Below are positions 1 to 8,851 of a stretch of 42,708 nucleotides of DNA, one piece after another. Positions within the stretch are counted from its first letter, which is position 1, and each line of letters opens with the position of its first letter. A model generated the notes under the pieces. That model worked only from the letters and a program-made list of their open reading frames with translations. It had not been told where the DNA came from and did no database searches. The stretch comes from Gallibacterium genomosp. 1 (GTDB taxonomy: Bacteria > Pseudomonadota > Gammaproteobacteria > Enterobacterales > Pasteurellaceae), in NCBI RefSeq assembly GCF_000771875.1, contig NZ_JPXX01000031.1, forward strand, positions 1 through 42,708, written 5' to 3'. The position numbers and the translations under genes were made by a program.

Positions 1-17
1 TTTTAAAGAACAAAAAA

Positions 18-94
18 TGGTCGGCGAGATAGGATTTGAACCTACGACCCACTGGTCCCAAACCAGTTGCGCTACCAAACTGCGCTACTCGCCG
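18..94 (-). tRNA. proM: tRNA-Pro (anticodon TGG)
   Basis: Full cloverleaf on the minus strand, with the CCA end encoded at 18-20 and the acceptor stem CGGCGAG/CTCGCCG closing at 94. The anticodon loop reads TTTGGGA, giving anticodon TGG, and the T-loop is TTCGAAT-like. It is the last tRNA of a three-gene minus-strand transcript (Arg-His-Pro). The symbol is by analogy with the E. coli argX-hisR-leuT-proM operon. Confidence 0.96.
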
Positions 95-105
95 ATTTAT
101 ATTAA

Positions 106-182
106 TGGGGTGGCTAATGAGACTCGAACTCACGACAACCGGAATCACAATCCGGGGCTCTACCAACTGAGCTATAGCCACC
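106..182 (-). tRNA. hisR: tRNA-His (anticodon GTG)
   Basis: Minus-strand cloverleaf whose anticodon loop TTGTGAT gives anticodon GTG. The 5' end GGTGGC includes the extra G-1 typical of tRNA-His, opposite the C before the encoded CCA. It lies 11 nt from tRNA-Pro and 39 nt from tRNA-Arg, so the three are very probably cut from one precursor. Confidence 0.96.
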
Positions 183-221
183 ATAGATTTTAGATATTGC
201 ATTTACCTAATCCAACCGAGC

Positions 222-298
<77 letters not shown>

Positions 299-320
299 TC
301 ATCGCGTCGTTGCGGGGCGT

Positions 321-349
321 ATATTAATGGCTTTCAGATAGCCTGTCTA
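321..349 (-). promoter_or_regulatory. Promoter of the tRNA Arg-His-Pro operon
   Basis: On the minus strand TAGACA (344-349) is separated by exactly 17 nt from TAATAT (321-326). A GC-rich stretch follows (positions 300-320 as read on minus), like the discriminator of stringently controlled stable-RNA promoters. The remaining 299-588 interval holds only T-rich runs and the wecA terminator; no gene was seen. Confidence 0.7.
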
Positions 350-540
350 GCTTTTTTTTTAATTTTTTTTTGTTTGATGATATTTTACTCTTTATTGATA
401 TTTTTTAGTCATTTCCTTAATAATAAATGCTCAGAACATTCTTATTTTTATCATTTTAATGAATTAAATCGAACATAACGGCACAAACAGAAAAGAAAGT
501 TTTCTATTTTTCTGGATGAATAAGGGAAATATTAGATAAG

Positions 541-581
541 AAAAAGGTGATGTTTTCTGTTTTTCATACTCACATCACCTT
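541..581 (-). terminator. Rho-independent terminator after wecA
   Basis: Inverted repeat AAGGTGATGT (544-553) / ACATCACCTT (572-581) with an 18-nt loop. On the minus strand it is followed by a T-rich stretch. It sits directly downstream of the wecA stop. Confidence 0.75.
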
Positions 582-588
582 AGCTCTT

Positions 589-1668
589 CTATTTTTTACT
601 TACCAAACCTTTCGCTTTTCTCCATCTACGCTGTATTCTTCTGATAAAACGTGTAACTCGCCAAGCTCGAGTAATTGAATAGCCGTATAAAAATATTAAT
701 ACAATAAATCCGAAAAACATTAGCCATTCATTAATATAGTAAATTTCCCCTAAAATACCAAATCCTGCACACACTGCCGCCATCAATGTAATAACGGCAA
801 ATGCTTGTCGAGAAGTTAAACCCGCTCTTACCATTAAATGGTGTACATGCAAACGATCAGGACGGAAAGGGCTTTTCTTTTTCTTTAATCTTCTGATGAC
901 CACACAAATCATATCAATCAGAGGAATTGCAATCAGCCAAAGTGCAGTAATTGGTTTAATTGGATGCCCATGTCCTTGTGTACTCAATAACAAAATCCAA
1001 ATCATAGTAAAACCGATTAGAGTACTTCCCGAGTCTCCCATAAACACTTTATTTTTGATACCAAACACTGACATATTAAATAAAATATAAGGGATTAAGC
1101 ATAAAATAAGTGCAAAACACCACGCTGCCAAATCCATCTGTCCATCCAATACCAATAAAATACCAATTGCTGCAAATGAAACGCTGGATAAGCCCCCAAG
1201 CAGACCATCTATGCCATCAATCATATTAAAGGCATTCACAATGGCAATAGTTGCAAACACGGTAATTACAACCCCAGCAGTTCCTAATGTGATCTGAAAC
1301 GGGCCGATAATTTCTCCAAGGTTATTTAACGACAGATCTCCGATATAGATCATCGACAAAGCTAATATTGCTTGCACAATAGCTCGCAAAAAAGGACTTA
1401 AATCAAAACGATCATCAAGTACGCCAACAATTAATAACACAGTGACACAACTCAAATAGAGATAAGGCAAACGCATTTCGTTCCACTCGAGGAGATAGTA
1501 GCAAGTGTTACTGATGAATAAGGCTATTCCTCCGATAAGAGGAATTAATCCTTGATGACGTTTTCGATAATTCGGTTTATCTACTAACCCAATTTTCACT
1601 GCTAATGGACGCATAATAATTAATGCTAGAAATGAGCTTAAGAACGTTAACACAAAACTCAGCCACAT
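589..1668 (-). CDS. wecA: Undecaprenyl-phosphate GlcNAc-1-phosphate transferase WecA
   Basis: Polytopic membrane enzyme (359 aa, about 10-11 hydrophobic segments) that transfers GlcNAc-1-phosphate from UDP-GlcNAc to undecaprenyl phosphate, the first step of several surface glycan pathways. Visible family motifs are the Asp pair D85-D86 (VLDDRFDLSP), NAFNMIDGIDGL around 145-156, FMGDSGS around 209-215 and the cytoplasmic HVHHL at about 274-278. The C-terminus is strongly basic. It is transcribed alone, divergently from hemL, and ends at a clear hairpin. MraY is excluded by the length and the WecA-type HVHH motif. Confidence 0.93.
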   Translation of the reverse strand: MWLSFVLTFLSSFLALIIMRPLAVKIGLVDKPNYRKRHQGLIPLIGGIALFISNTCYYLLEWNEMRLPYLYLSCVTVLLIVGVLDDRFDLSPFLRAIVQAILALSMIYIGDLSLNNLGEIIGPFQITLGTAGVVITVFATIAIVNAFNMIDGIDGLLGGLSSVSFAAIGILLVLDGQMDLAAWCFALILCLIPYILFNMSVFGIKNKVFMGDSGSTLIGFTMIWILLLSTQGHGHPIKPITALWLIAIPLIDMICVVIRRLKKKKSPFRPDRLHVHHLMVRAGLTSRQAFAVITLMAAVCAGFGILGEIYYINEWLMFFGFIVLIFLYGYSITRAWRVTRFIRRIQRRWRKAKGLVSKK

Positions 1669-1827
1669 ATTTTAAAGACCCCTTAACATACGAGTTGTAA
1701 TGCTGAATGATGGTTGAAAATGGTTGATGAGAATAGCATAAAGTCACTTTTTAATACATTTGTTTTTTTCATTATCTTTTGATTTCAAGTACAATATTGC
1801 TCACATTTAACTACAATGAGAAAAACA

Positions 1828-3114
1828 ATGACATCTTCAGTAACTTTATTTGAAAAAGCACAACAATTTATTCCTGGTGGAGTCAATTCGCCTGTTCGTG
1901 CATTCAATGGTGTATCAGGTACACCTGTCTTTATCCAACGCGCTCAAGGCGCTTATCTTTATGATAGTGAAGGTAAACAGTATATTGATTATGTTGGTTC
2001 TTGGGGACCAATGGTCTTGGGGCATAATCATCCTTCAATCCTTAATGCAGTCATTGAAACAGCTAAAAACGGTTTAAGTTTCGGTGCGCCAACCGAATTA
2101 GAAATTGAATTGGCTGAATTAGTGTGCCGCTTAGTACCCTCAATCGAAATGGTTCGTATGGTAAACTCTGGTACTGAAGCAACAATGTCCGCTATTCGCC
2201 TGGCCAGAGGCTACACTAAACGGGATAAAATTATCAAATTTGAAGGATGCTATCATGGACACGCAGATTCTTTATTAGTTAAAGCTGGTTCTGGTGCGTT
2301 AACCCTAGGTCAACCAAGCTCGCCAGGTGTACCCTCTGATTTTGCAAAACATACTTTAACTTGCACATATAATGATCTTAGCTCCGTCGAGGAAATGTTT
2401 AAACAATATCCAAATGAAATCGCCTGTATTATTGTTGAGCCAGTAGCTGGAAATATGAATTGTGTTCCTCCGAAACCAGGTTTTTTGCAAGGATTACGCC
2501 AACTTTGCGATCAATACGGCGCATTATTAATTATTGATGAAGTAATGACCGGATTCCGAGTTTCGCTTGCCGGCGCACAATCTTACTATGATGTAAAACC
2601 TGATTTAACAACACTTGGTAAGATCATCGGTGGAGGAATGCCGGTGGGTGCATTCGGTGGTAAAAAAGAAATTATGCAGTATATCGCTCCAACCGGACCT
2701 GTTTACCAAGCTGGTACATTATCAGGGAATCCAATCGCGATGGCGGCAGGTATTGCCTGTTTAACAGAATTAGCAAAACCAGAAAATGAGAAATTGCTTG
2801 CAGAAAAAACAAAAACATTAGCCGAAGGTTTAAGAACACTCGCCAAAAAACATCAAATTCCTTTCGTTGTCAATTATGTTGGTGGAATGTTTGGGCTATT
2901 TTTTACTGATCAAGACAAAGTAGAATGTTATCAAGAAGTAATGAAATGTGATGTAGAACGATTCAAAAAATTCTTTCACTTAATGTTAGAACAGGGAATT
3001 TATTTGGCTCCTTCTGCCTTTGAAGCCGGATTTATGTCACTTGCTCATAGCACACAAGATATTCAAGCAACTTTAGCTGCTACAGATAAGGCGTTCTCAA
3101 TCTTAAAAGATTAA
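1828..3114 (+). CDS. hemL: Glutamate-1-semialdehyde 2,1-aminomutase HemL
   Basis: PLP enzyme converting glutamate-1-semialdehyde to 5-aminolevulinate in the C5 heme pathway (cytosolic dimer). The sequence shows the N-terminal [21 protein letters not shown], the segment [30 protein letters not shown] with the cofactor-contacting Asp, and [17 protein letters not shown] with the PLP lysine. I chose the ATG at 1828 (428 aa) over the in-frame ATG at 1816, because family members begin M-T-x-S-x-x-L-F and the 428-aa length matches theirs; the ribosome binding site is poor for either. It is a monocistronic gene closed by a strong terminator. Confidence 0.95.
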   Translation: MTSSVTLFEKAQQFIPGGVNSPVRAFNGVSGTPVFIQRAQGAYLYDSEGKQYIDYVGSWGPMVLGHNHPSILNAVIETAKNGLSFGAPTELEIELAELVCRLVPSIEMVRMVNSGTEATMSAIRLARGYTKRDKIIKFEGCYHGHADSLLVKAGSGALTLGQPSSPGVPSDFAKHTLTCTYNDLSSVEEMFKQYPNEIACIIVEPVAGNMNCVPPKPGFLQGLRQLCDQYGALLIIDEVMTGFRVSLAGAQSYYDVKPDLTTLGKIIGGGMPVGAFGGKKEIMQYIAPTGPVYQAGTLSGNPIAMAAGIACLTELAKPENEKLLAEKTKTLAEGLRTLAKKHQIPFVVNYVGGMFGLFFTDQDKVECYQEVMKCDVERFKKFFHLMLEQGIYLAPSAFEAGFMSLAHSTQDIQATLAATDKAFSILKD

Positions 3115-3126
3115 CATTCTTTTCTT

Positions 3127-3162
3127 AACGGTATAATAGTTAATCATTATACCGTTTCTTTA
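3127..3162 (+). terminator. Terminator after hemL
   Basis: Perfect 11-bp inverted repeat AACGGTATAAT (3127-3137) / ATTATACCGTT (3146-3156) followed by TCTTT, 12 bases after the hemL stop. Confidence 0.8.
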
Positions 3163-3211
3163 CCTCTAAACAGTTATTTTATCTATTTTTGATTAATTTT
3201 TCAGCTTTTGG

Positions 3212-3240
3212 GGAACATTTCCTTTTAATGATTGTCTTAA
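3212..3240 (+). promoter_or_regulatory. Possible sigma-E-type promoter of the HtrA-family protease gene
   Basis: GGAACA (3212-3217 region) and TCTTAA (3235-3240) with a spacer of about 17 nt resemble the extracytoplasmic-stress promoter pattern GGAACTT-N16-TCAAA. degP genes are classic sigma-E targets. The -10 match is imperfect, so this is tentative. Confidence 0.35.
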
Positions 3241-3291
3241 TGGCGCGAATAACAATTCGTATAAAGTTATTTTTTAAGGAGATATTTTTAA

Positions 3292-4680
3292 ATGAAAATT
3301 AATAAGAAAAAATTCGTTTTAACCAGTATTGCATTAGGATTAAGCATCTTCTGTGCTTCATTGCCAACACAGGCTAATATTCCAACTTCTGTGTTAGAAA
3401 ATACCTCAACACCAAGTTTAGCTCCGGTATTGGAGCAGGTTCTTCCGGCTGTTGTCACTATTTCGGTGGAAGGAACCGCTGGAAACAGTCCAAGTAATAA
3501 TCTCTTACCTGAATTGCCACCAGAATTTCAATTTTTCTTTGGAGATCAATTCAAGAATCGCTCACCTCGTCAATTTAAAGGGCTTGGATCAGGTGTGATT
3601 ATTAATGCCGATAAAGGCTATGTTTTGACTAACAATCACGTTGTTGATGGTGCTGATAAAATTACTGTTACGCTCAGCGACGGTAGAGAATATAAAGCAA
3701 AATTACTTGGTAATGACTCTATGTCAGATGTAGCTTTAATTCAATTAGAAAATGCCAAAGATCTCACCCAAATAAAAATGGCTGATTCAGATAAAGCAAA
3801 AGTCGGCGACTTTGTAATTGCCGTTGGTAATCCTTTCGGTTTAGGTCAAACCGTCACTTCAGGTATTATTTCTGCTTTAGGGCGTGTAGCTGATGATGAT
3901 ACCAACAGCTATCAGAATTACATTCAAACTGATGCTGCGGTCAATCGTGGTAATTCCGGCGGACCGTTACTTAACTTAAAAGGTGAATTGGTCGGTATTA
4001 ATACTGCTATTATCGCCCCAAGTGGTGGTAATGTTGGTATTGCATTTGCGATTCCAAGCAATATGGCAAACAGTTTGGCTCAACAGATTATCGAATTCGG
4101 TCAAGTCAAACGCGGTGTTTTAGGCATTAAAGGTGGTGAATTGAATGCAGATCTTGCCAAAGCATTCGATGTTAAAGCACAAAAAGGTGCTTTTATTAGT
4201 GAAGTGCTTCCGGATTCTGCTGCTGCAAAAGCTGGATTAAAAGCAGGTGATATTATCACTGGATTAAATGGACAAAATATCAATAGTTTCTCTGAATTAC
4301 GCGCTAAAATTGCAACGACCGGTGCCGGCAAAGAGATGGAAATCACCTATCTACGTGACGGTAAATCCAATACTGTCAAAGTGAAATTGCAAGCGGATAA
4401 TGAATCTTTAGCCAGTGGTAACAGCGTCATTTCTAATTTAGATGGTGCTGACTTAAAGAATTACCACGAGAAAGATCAAAAAGGTGTGGTAATTGCTGAA
4501 GTGAAACCTAATTCAAAAGCGGATCAATTAGGATTGAAGAAGGGAGATATTATTATTGGAATAAACCGTCATCAAATTAATAATATTGGAGAATTACGCA
4601 AAATTTTAGATGGCAAACCAGCCGCTATTGCACTCAATATTATTCGTGGCAACAATAATTTCTACCTCTTTATTCGCTAA
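3292..4680 (+). CDS. degQ: Periplasmic Do-family serine protease (DegQ/HtrA)
   Basis: Periplasmic quality-control protease of 462 aa. The signal peptide spans about residues 1-28 (cleavage after TQA). The trypsin-like domain has the catalytic triad His116 (TNNHVVDG), Asp146 (SDVALIQL) and Ser222 (RGNSGGPL), and two PDZ domains follow at about 270-365 and 385-462. The start is supported by TAAGGAG 11 nt upstream of the ATG. The short Q-linker region (about 63-95) and total length fit DegQ and the H. influenzae HtrA better than E. coli DegP. It is monocistronic with its own terminator. DegP versus DegQ naming is uncertain; the family is not. Confidence 0.93.
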   Translation: MKINKKKFVLTSIALGLSIFCASLPTQANIPTSVLENTSTPSLAPVLEQVLPAVVTISVEGTAGNSPSNNLLPELPPEFQFFFGDQFKNRSPRQFKGLGSGVIINADKGYVLTNNHVVDGADKITVTLSDGREYKAKLLGNDSMSDVALIQLENAKDLTQIKMADSDKAKVGDFVIAVGNPFGLGQTVTSGIISALGRVADDDTNSYQNYIQTDAAVNRGNSGGPLLNLKGELVGINTAIIAPSGGNVGIAFAIPSNMANSLAQQIIEFGQVKRGVLGIKGGELNADLAKAFDVKAQKGAFISEVLPDSAAAKAGLKAGDIITGLNGQNINSFSELRAKIATTGAGKEMEITYLRDGKSNTVKVKLQADNESLASGNSVISNLDGADLKNYHEKDQKGVVIAEVKPNSKADQLGLKKGDIIIGINRHQINNIGELRKILDGKPAAIALNIIRGNNNFYLFIR

Positions 4681-4694
4681 ATTCTCCTTAATCC

Positions 4695-4722
4695 AAGCTC
4701 ACCGTTACGGTGAGCTTTTTTA
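4695..4722 (+). terminator. Terminator after the HtrA-family protease gene
   Basis: Palindrome AAGCTCACCGT-T-ACGGTGAGCTT (4695-4717) followed by a T-run. It may also serve the convergent cpdB gene from the other strand. Confidence 0.85.
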
Positions 4723-4738
4723 TTAAAGAGTTCCAATA

Positions 4739-6694
4739 TTATGGTTTTAAATCAATCTGATAGATTGCAAAACCATTTTCATCCTGACCAACATTTTTCA
4801 TCGGATATTGCACTTGTTTTTGAATAAACTCCGCTGCTTTTTCTGATGGAGATGTTTCAAATACAATTTCCGCTTTATTATTTGGAATAGATTTTAATCG
4901 CCAATTATTGTCTGCTGTTGATTTAACTTCTCCCTGTTCTTTGCTGACACGACGAATATAATCCGCCAAAATTGAACGGTTTTCATCAGGAGATGCGAAC
5001 GCTGTTTGGCTGCCGTCAGTACCAGGGAATTTATTACCAAATGCACGATAATTATTGGTCGCTAACAAGAATTGCTGTTGCGGATCAATCGGTTTGCCGT
5101 TAAAAGTAAGATCAGTAATACGATGTGCTTGTGGATTAATCAATTTACAATCACCATCATAACGAGCCGGTTGGGTTACATCAATTTGATAATTAACACC
5201 ATCAATTACATCAAAATTATATGTACGGAAACCATCCCAATTTAATAATGGCTGTTTTTCTGCTTTATTCGGATCGATCTGATTAAACTGCCCCGCAGAA
5301 CATTCCAACCATTCACGCACCTGCTCACCATTCACTTTTACGGCTACCAAAGTATTCGGATACAAATAAAGATCCGCCGCATTGCGGAAACTTAACTGTC
5401 CTGCTTCCACTTCAGTAAAGTTTGTCGGATCGTTTTTACGTCCACCCACTTTAAACGGTGCTGCAGCAGATAAAACCGGTAATTTTGCTAAATCAGGATC
5501 ACCTTGCACAAAACGTTTGACATAGTCCTGTTGCGCCTGATTAACAATCTGAATTGTCGGATCATCCTGTACTAAGGCGAGATAACTATACATTTTACCA
5601 TCCGCTTTACCGATCGGTTGATTCACATAATCACGCGTATTTCTATGATCTGTTGCCAACGCTTTTACAATCGGTTGATACTCTTCAGCCAATGCTTTCT
5701 TATTTTTTCCATCATAAATCGGTCTTGCTTCCGCTTTTGCTTGTTGCACAACCCATTTACCACTATTGTTACTTAACGTTAAATCAATCACACCAACGTG
5801 ACTGCCCCAACGACCTGGCATTACTGCCGGAATGCCATTGATAGTTCCGGTAACAATATCCGCACCCGGAATACCAGCAAATTCTTTACTTGGGAAGACT
5901 GCGTGAGAATGACCAAAAGCAATCGCATCAATACCTTTCACTTGAGATAAATAATAAACAGAATTTTCTGCTAACGCTTGATAAGGTTCACTAGAAACAC
6001 CAGAATGTGCTACTGCAACAATAACATCCGCACCTTTTGATTTCATTTCCGGCACAAGCATTTTTGCTGTTTCGGTAATATCCTTGACAATAACTTTACC
6101 TTCAAGATTCTTTTTATCCCAAGTCATAATTTGCGGCGGTACAAATCCAATATAACCGATTTTAACTTTTTGTTGCTTACCATCCGAATCAGTGAATTGA
6201 TAATCCTTAATCACATACTGCTTAAAATATGGTTTGCCGGTTTTCGCATCAAATACATTGGCATTAACATAAGGATATTTAGCGCCTGCCAACGCTTTTT
6301 TCAAGAAATCTAAACCATAATTAAACTCGTGATTTCCAATATTACCGACATCATATTTCAATAAATTCATTGCTTTAAAAACTGGATGAATATCACCTTT
6401 TTTTAAGCCTTCTGCCGCAGCATAATCCCCCATCGGACTACCTTGAATAAGATCTCCGTTATCCACCAATACACTATTTTTCACCTGTTGGCGAGCTTTC
6501 ATCACTAAATCGGCAGCTCTAACCAATCCTAATGCACTGGAAGGCGCATCTTTATAATAATCATAGTCCATCATATTGGCGTGCAAATCTGTGGTTTCAA
6601 TCACACGCAAATTTAATTCTGCAGCTGTTGCATAAGCACTCATCAATGCGCTGCCAAACATTGCCCAAAAAACGGGTTTCAATGAAAATTTCAT
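4739..6694 (-). CDS. cpdB: 2',3'-cyclic-nucleotide 2'-phosphodiesterase / 3'-nucleotidase CpdB
   Basis: Periplasmic bifunctional enzyme that opens 2',3'-cyclic nucleotides and removes the 3'-phosphate so that nucleosides can be salvaged. The 651-aa length equals the family norm. A signal peptide covers about residues 1-24 (ATAA). The metallophosphoesterase domain shows [15 protein letters not shown] (metal ligands D36, H38), [10 protein letters not shown] and [14 protein letters not shown]-terminal 5'-nucleotidase domain begins around residue 380. It is divergent from yidA, and GGATGAAATTTTC at the start gives only a modest ribosome binding site. No truncation. Confidence 0.95.
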   Translation of the reverse strand: MKFSLKPVFWAMFGSALMSAYATAAELNLRVIETTDLHANMMDYDYYKDAPSSALGLVRAADLVMKARQQVKNSVLVDNGDLIQGSPMGDYAAAEGLKKGDIHPVFKAMNLLKYDVGNIGNHEFNYGLDFLKKALAGAKYPYVNANVFDAKTGKPYFKQYVIKDYQFTDSDGKQQKVKIGYIGFVPPQIMTWDKKNLEGKVIVKDITETAKMLVPEMKSKGADVIVAVAHSGVSSEPYQALAENSVYYLSQVKGIDAIAFGHSHAVFPSKEFAGIPGADIVTGTINGIPAVMPGRWGSHVGVIDLTLSNNSGKWVVQQAKAEARPIYDGKNKKALAEEYQPIVKALATDHRNTRDYVNQPIGKADGKMYSYLALVQDDPTIQIVNQAQQDYVKRFVQGDPDLAKLPVLSAAAPFKVGGRKNDPTNFTEVEAGQLSFRNAADLYLYPNTLVAVKVNGEQVREWLECSAGQFNQIDPNKAEKQPLLNWDGFRTYNFDVIDGVNYQIDVTQPARYDGDCKLINPQAHRITDLTFNGKPIDPQQQFLLATNNYRAFGNKFPGTDGSQTAFASPDENRSILADYIRRVSKEQGEVKSTADNNWRLKSIPNNKAEIVFETSPSEKAAEFIQKQVQYPMKNVGQDENGFAIYQIDLKP

Positions 6695-6803
6695 CCTTTT
6701 TCTCTCTAAAAAAACAAATTAAAAAGCGTGTTGATTTTATGCCAAAGGCAACGCAGAATAAACAAAGTTCAATAATTAAAATGACTTAGCACAAGGAAAC
6801 TGT

Positions 6804-7625
6804 ATGACAAAATATAAATTACTAGCAACAGATATGGATGGCACACTGCTCGATAAACAAAAGAAAATCAGTGAGCGTAACCAACAAGCTATTCAATCCG
6901 CAAAAAAAGCGGGCGTAAAAATTGTGTTGGCTTCCGGTCGTCCTTTAGAAGGCTTACAACCTTATCTGCAACAACTTGGCTTATTAGATGAAGAAGATTA
7001 TGTTCTCTGTTTCAATGGAGCTTTAGTGCAACGTAGCGATGGCAAAATTATTACCCGTCAGGAAATGAGCGGAAAAGATTGCAAAATGCTAACCAATTAT
7101 GCACAAAAATTTGGTGTTTTCTGTCACACCTTTTCTGAATCACGTGGTCTTATCACGCCTCAAGAAAATCAATACAGCCGACACGATGCGGAAATTAATC
7201 ATATCCCCTTACATATTATTGATTTTTCAAAAATTCCTGATGAAGAACCGATCATTAAAACGATGTGGGTAGATACACCGGAAAAGTTAGACGCTGCATT
7301 AGCCAAACTTCCTGAAAATATTGCCGAACAATATACCATTGTTCGCAGTACGCCATTTTTCTTAGAGTTCTTACCTTTAACTGCCAATAAAGGAAGTGGC
7401 ATTGAAAAATTAGCGCAACATCTTGGATTTACTGCCGATGAAATTATTTGTATCGGTGATGCCGGCAATGATTTTCATATGATCGAATATGCAGGTTTAG
7501 GGGTGGCAATGGGTAACGCAACCGATGAGATAAAGGCAATTGCTGATTATATTACTGCCGACAACCTTAATTCCGGCGTTGCTGAAGTTATTGAAAAATT
7601 TATTTTAAATCAAAAAGGTGAATAA
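6804..7625 (+). CDS. yidA: Cof-type HAD sugar phosphatase YidA
   Basis: Cytosolic haloacid dehalogenase-family phosphatase (273 aa) acting on small sugar phosphates. The nucleophile motif is ATDMDGTLLD (Asp10 with acid/base Asp12), motif II is the Ser in LASGRP, motif III is the Lys in TANKGSG, and motif IV is IGDAGNDFHMIEYAG. The cap sequence SRSTPFFLEF-like (VRSTPFFLEF) and the end NSGVAEVIEKFILN are those of the YidA branch rather than YbhA or YigL. The ATG follows ACAAGGAAACTGT. The stop is one base before the sirtuin start, so the pair is translationally linked. Confidence 0.9.
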   Translation: MTKYKLLATDMDGTLLDKQKKISERNQQAIQSAKKAGVKIVLASGRPLEGLQPYLQQLGLLDEEDYVLCFNGALVQRSDGKIITRQEMSGKDCKMLTNYAQKFGVFCHTFSESRGLITPQENQYSRHDAEINHIPLHIIDFSKIPDEEPIIKTMWVDTPEKLDAALAKLPENIAEQYTIVRSTPFFLEFLPLTANKGSGIEKLAQHLGFTADEIICIGDAGNDFHMIEYAGLGVAMGNATDEIKAIADYITADNLNSGVAEVIEKFILNQKGE

Positions 7626-7626
7626 A

Positions 7627-8319
7627 ATGAAACCAATTTGTGCCGTATTAAGCGGAGCTGGAATCAGTGCTGAAAGTGGATTACCTACTTTCCGAGCTGA
7701 AGACGGTTTATGGGCAGGTCACAGAGTGGAAGAAGTTTGTACTCCTGAAGCGCTGGAACGAAACCCACAAAAAGTACTCGACTTTTACAACGAACGCCGT
7801 CGCAATGCTGCGGCAGCACAGCCCAATGCCGCACATCTCGCCCTGGTGGAATTAGAACAGAAATATGATGTCAGAATTATTACGCAAAACGTTGACGATC
7901 TGCACGAACGTGCTGGCAGCAAAAATGTGCTTCATTTACACGGTGAGTTAAATAAAGCGCAAAGTAGTTTTGATCCAGACTATATTGTTCCGTGTTATAA
8001 AGATCAATTGATTACCGACAAAGATCCTAATGGACACTTAATGCGCCCATTCATTGTCTTTTTTGGCGAAAGTGTACCAATGTTAGAACCGGCGATAGAT
8101 ACTGTTGCCAATGCAGATATTCTGTTGGTGATCGGCACTTCATTACAAGTTTACCCTGCCAATGGGTTAGTACACGAAGCGAAACGAAGTGCAAAGATCT
8201 ATCTTATCGACCCAAATCCAAACATCGGCTTTCTCCAACGTCCAGTAAATATCATTACCCAAAAAGCAACCGAAGGTGTCGTTCAGGTTGTAAGAGAATT
8301 GTTAATGACTAAATTATAA
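7627..8319 (+). CDS. cobB: SIR2-family NAD-dependent protein deacylase (CobB-like, zinc cysteines lost)
   Basis: Sirtuin of 230 aa that uses NAD+ to remove acyl groups from lysines. NAD-binding motifs are SGAGISAESGLPTFR (9-23) and TQNVDDLHERAG (86-97), and the catalytic His105 is in LHLHGEL. Tyr54 and Arg57 (FYNERRR) match the acyl-pocket pair of Sirt5/CobB enzymes, which favours desuccinylase or demalonylase activity. The segment that carries four zinc cysteines in E. coli CobB is here a short loop with a single Cys123. I chose the ATG at 7627 over the in-frame GTG at 7618 because AGGTG lies 7 bases upstream and the yidA stop is adjacent. Confidence 0.9.
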   Translation: MKPICAVLSGAGISAESGLPTFRAEDGLWAGHRVEEVCTPEALERNPQKVLDFYNERRRNAAAAQPNAAHLALVELEQKYDVRIITQNVDDLHERAGSKNVLHLHGELNKAQSSFDPDYIVPCYKDQLITDKDPNGHLMRPFIVFFGESVPMLEPAIDTVANADILLVIGTSLQVYPANGLVHEAKRSAKIYLIDPNPNIGFLQRPVNIITQKATEGVVQVVRELLMTKL

Positions 8320-8499
8320 TCCATTTTCTGTAAACAAATCCGCTGATTGTCTACAACACTGAATGAGTGAGTCCAATAATAAATCCGGCTGGACTTGCTC
8401 ATTTTAATAATTGAGATAGTGAGGTGAAAATCAGTACTATTTCAAAAATAGACAGTTATATTGCAATCAATCTACTGCTGTACAAATGCAAAATTCCAA

Positions 8500-8773
8500 A
8501 ATCAATACAGTATTTCATTAAAAATAGAAGTACAAATCTAACTAGTAGCAGGATCAGTTAATGCAAACGCCACTGATACTATAAATGGAACTCAACTACA
8601 CGCTACTGACATATGTATGGCAGAAAACAGCAATCATATTCAGAATATCCAATAATAAATTTGATAATGTAGATAAAGGTTCTCATCGTTATATCGCAGT
8701 TGCAAGAGCAATAGAAATATATCTTAGGAAAAAAGATATAATGGTTGGTGCTGCCTACGGCTTTGAATGGTAA
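8500..8773 (+). pseudogene. Remnant of a YadA-like trimeric autotransporter adhesin
   Basis: In one frame from 8500 the sequence reads NQYSISLK..., a stop, then LVAGSVNANATDTINGTQL followed by HAT, which is the stalk/neck repeat of trimeric autotransporters (compare VAAGSVNANSTDAINGSQL). After a +/-1 shift it continues as NNKFDNVDK...IAVARAI and ends VGAAYGFEW, the usual end of a YadA anchor with a C-terminal aromatic residue. The central part of the anchor (about 50 residues) is missing, the two halves are in different frames, and at least one internal stop is present. The rest of the gene upstream is gone. The open 62-codon frame at 8585-8773 covers only the decayed end. Interval 8320-8500 shows no other gene. 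Confidence 0.75.
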
Positions 8774-8800
8774 TTATTTCTTTAATTAGGGAAAGTTCGC

Positions 8801-8836
8801 AAAAAGCGGAACTCTTTAGAAATTCCGCTTTTTGTT
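8801..8836. terminator. Bidirectional terminator between the adhesin remnant and maeB
   Basis: Inverted repeat AAAAAGCGGAA (8801-8811) / TTCCGCTTTTT (8823-8833) with an 11-nt loop. The A-run and T-run flank it on both sides, so it can stop transcripts from either strand, including maeB. Confidence 0.8.
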
Positions 8837-8851
8837 ATTTAACTGATGCGT

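Noticed and set aside
8585-8773. 62-codon frame taken as a small hypothetical gene
   Set aside because: Its second half matches a YadA-type anchor, its first half is the stalk motif in the wrong frame; it is a decayed adhesin fragment.
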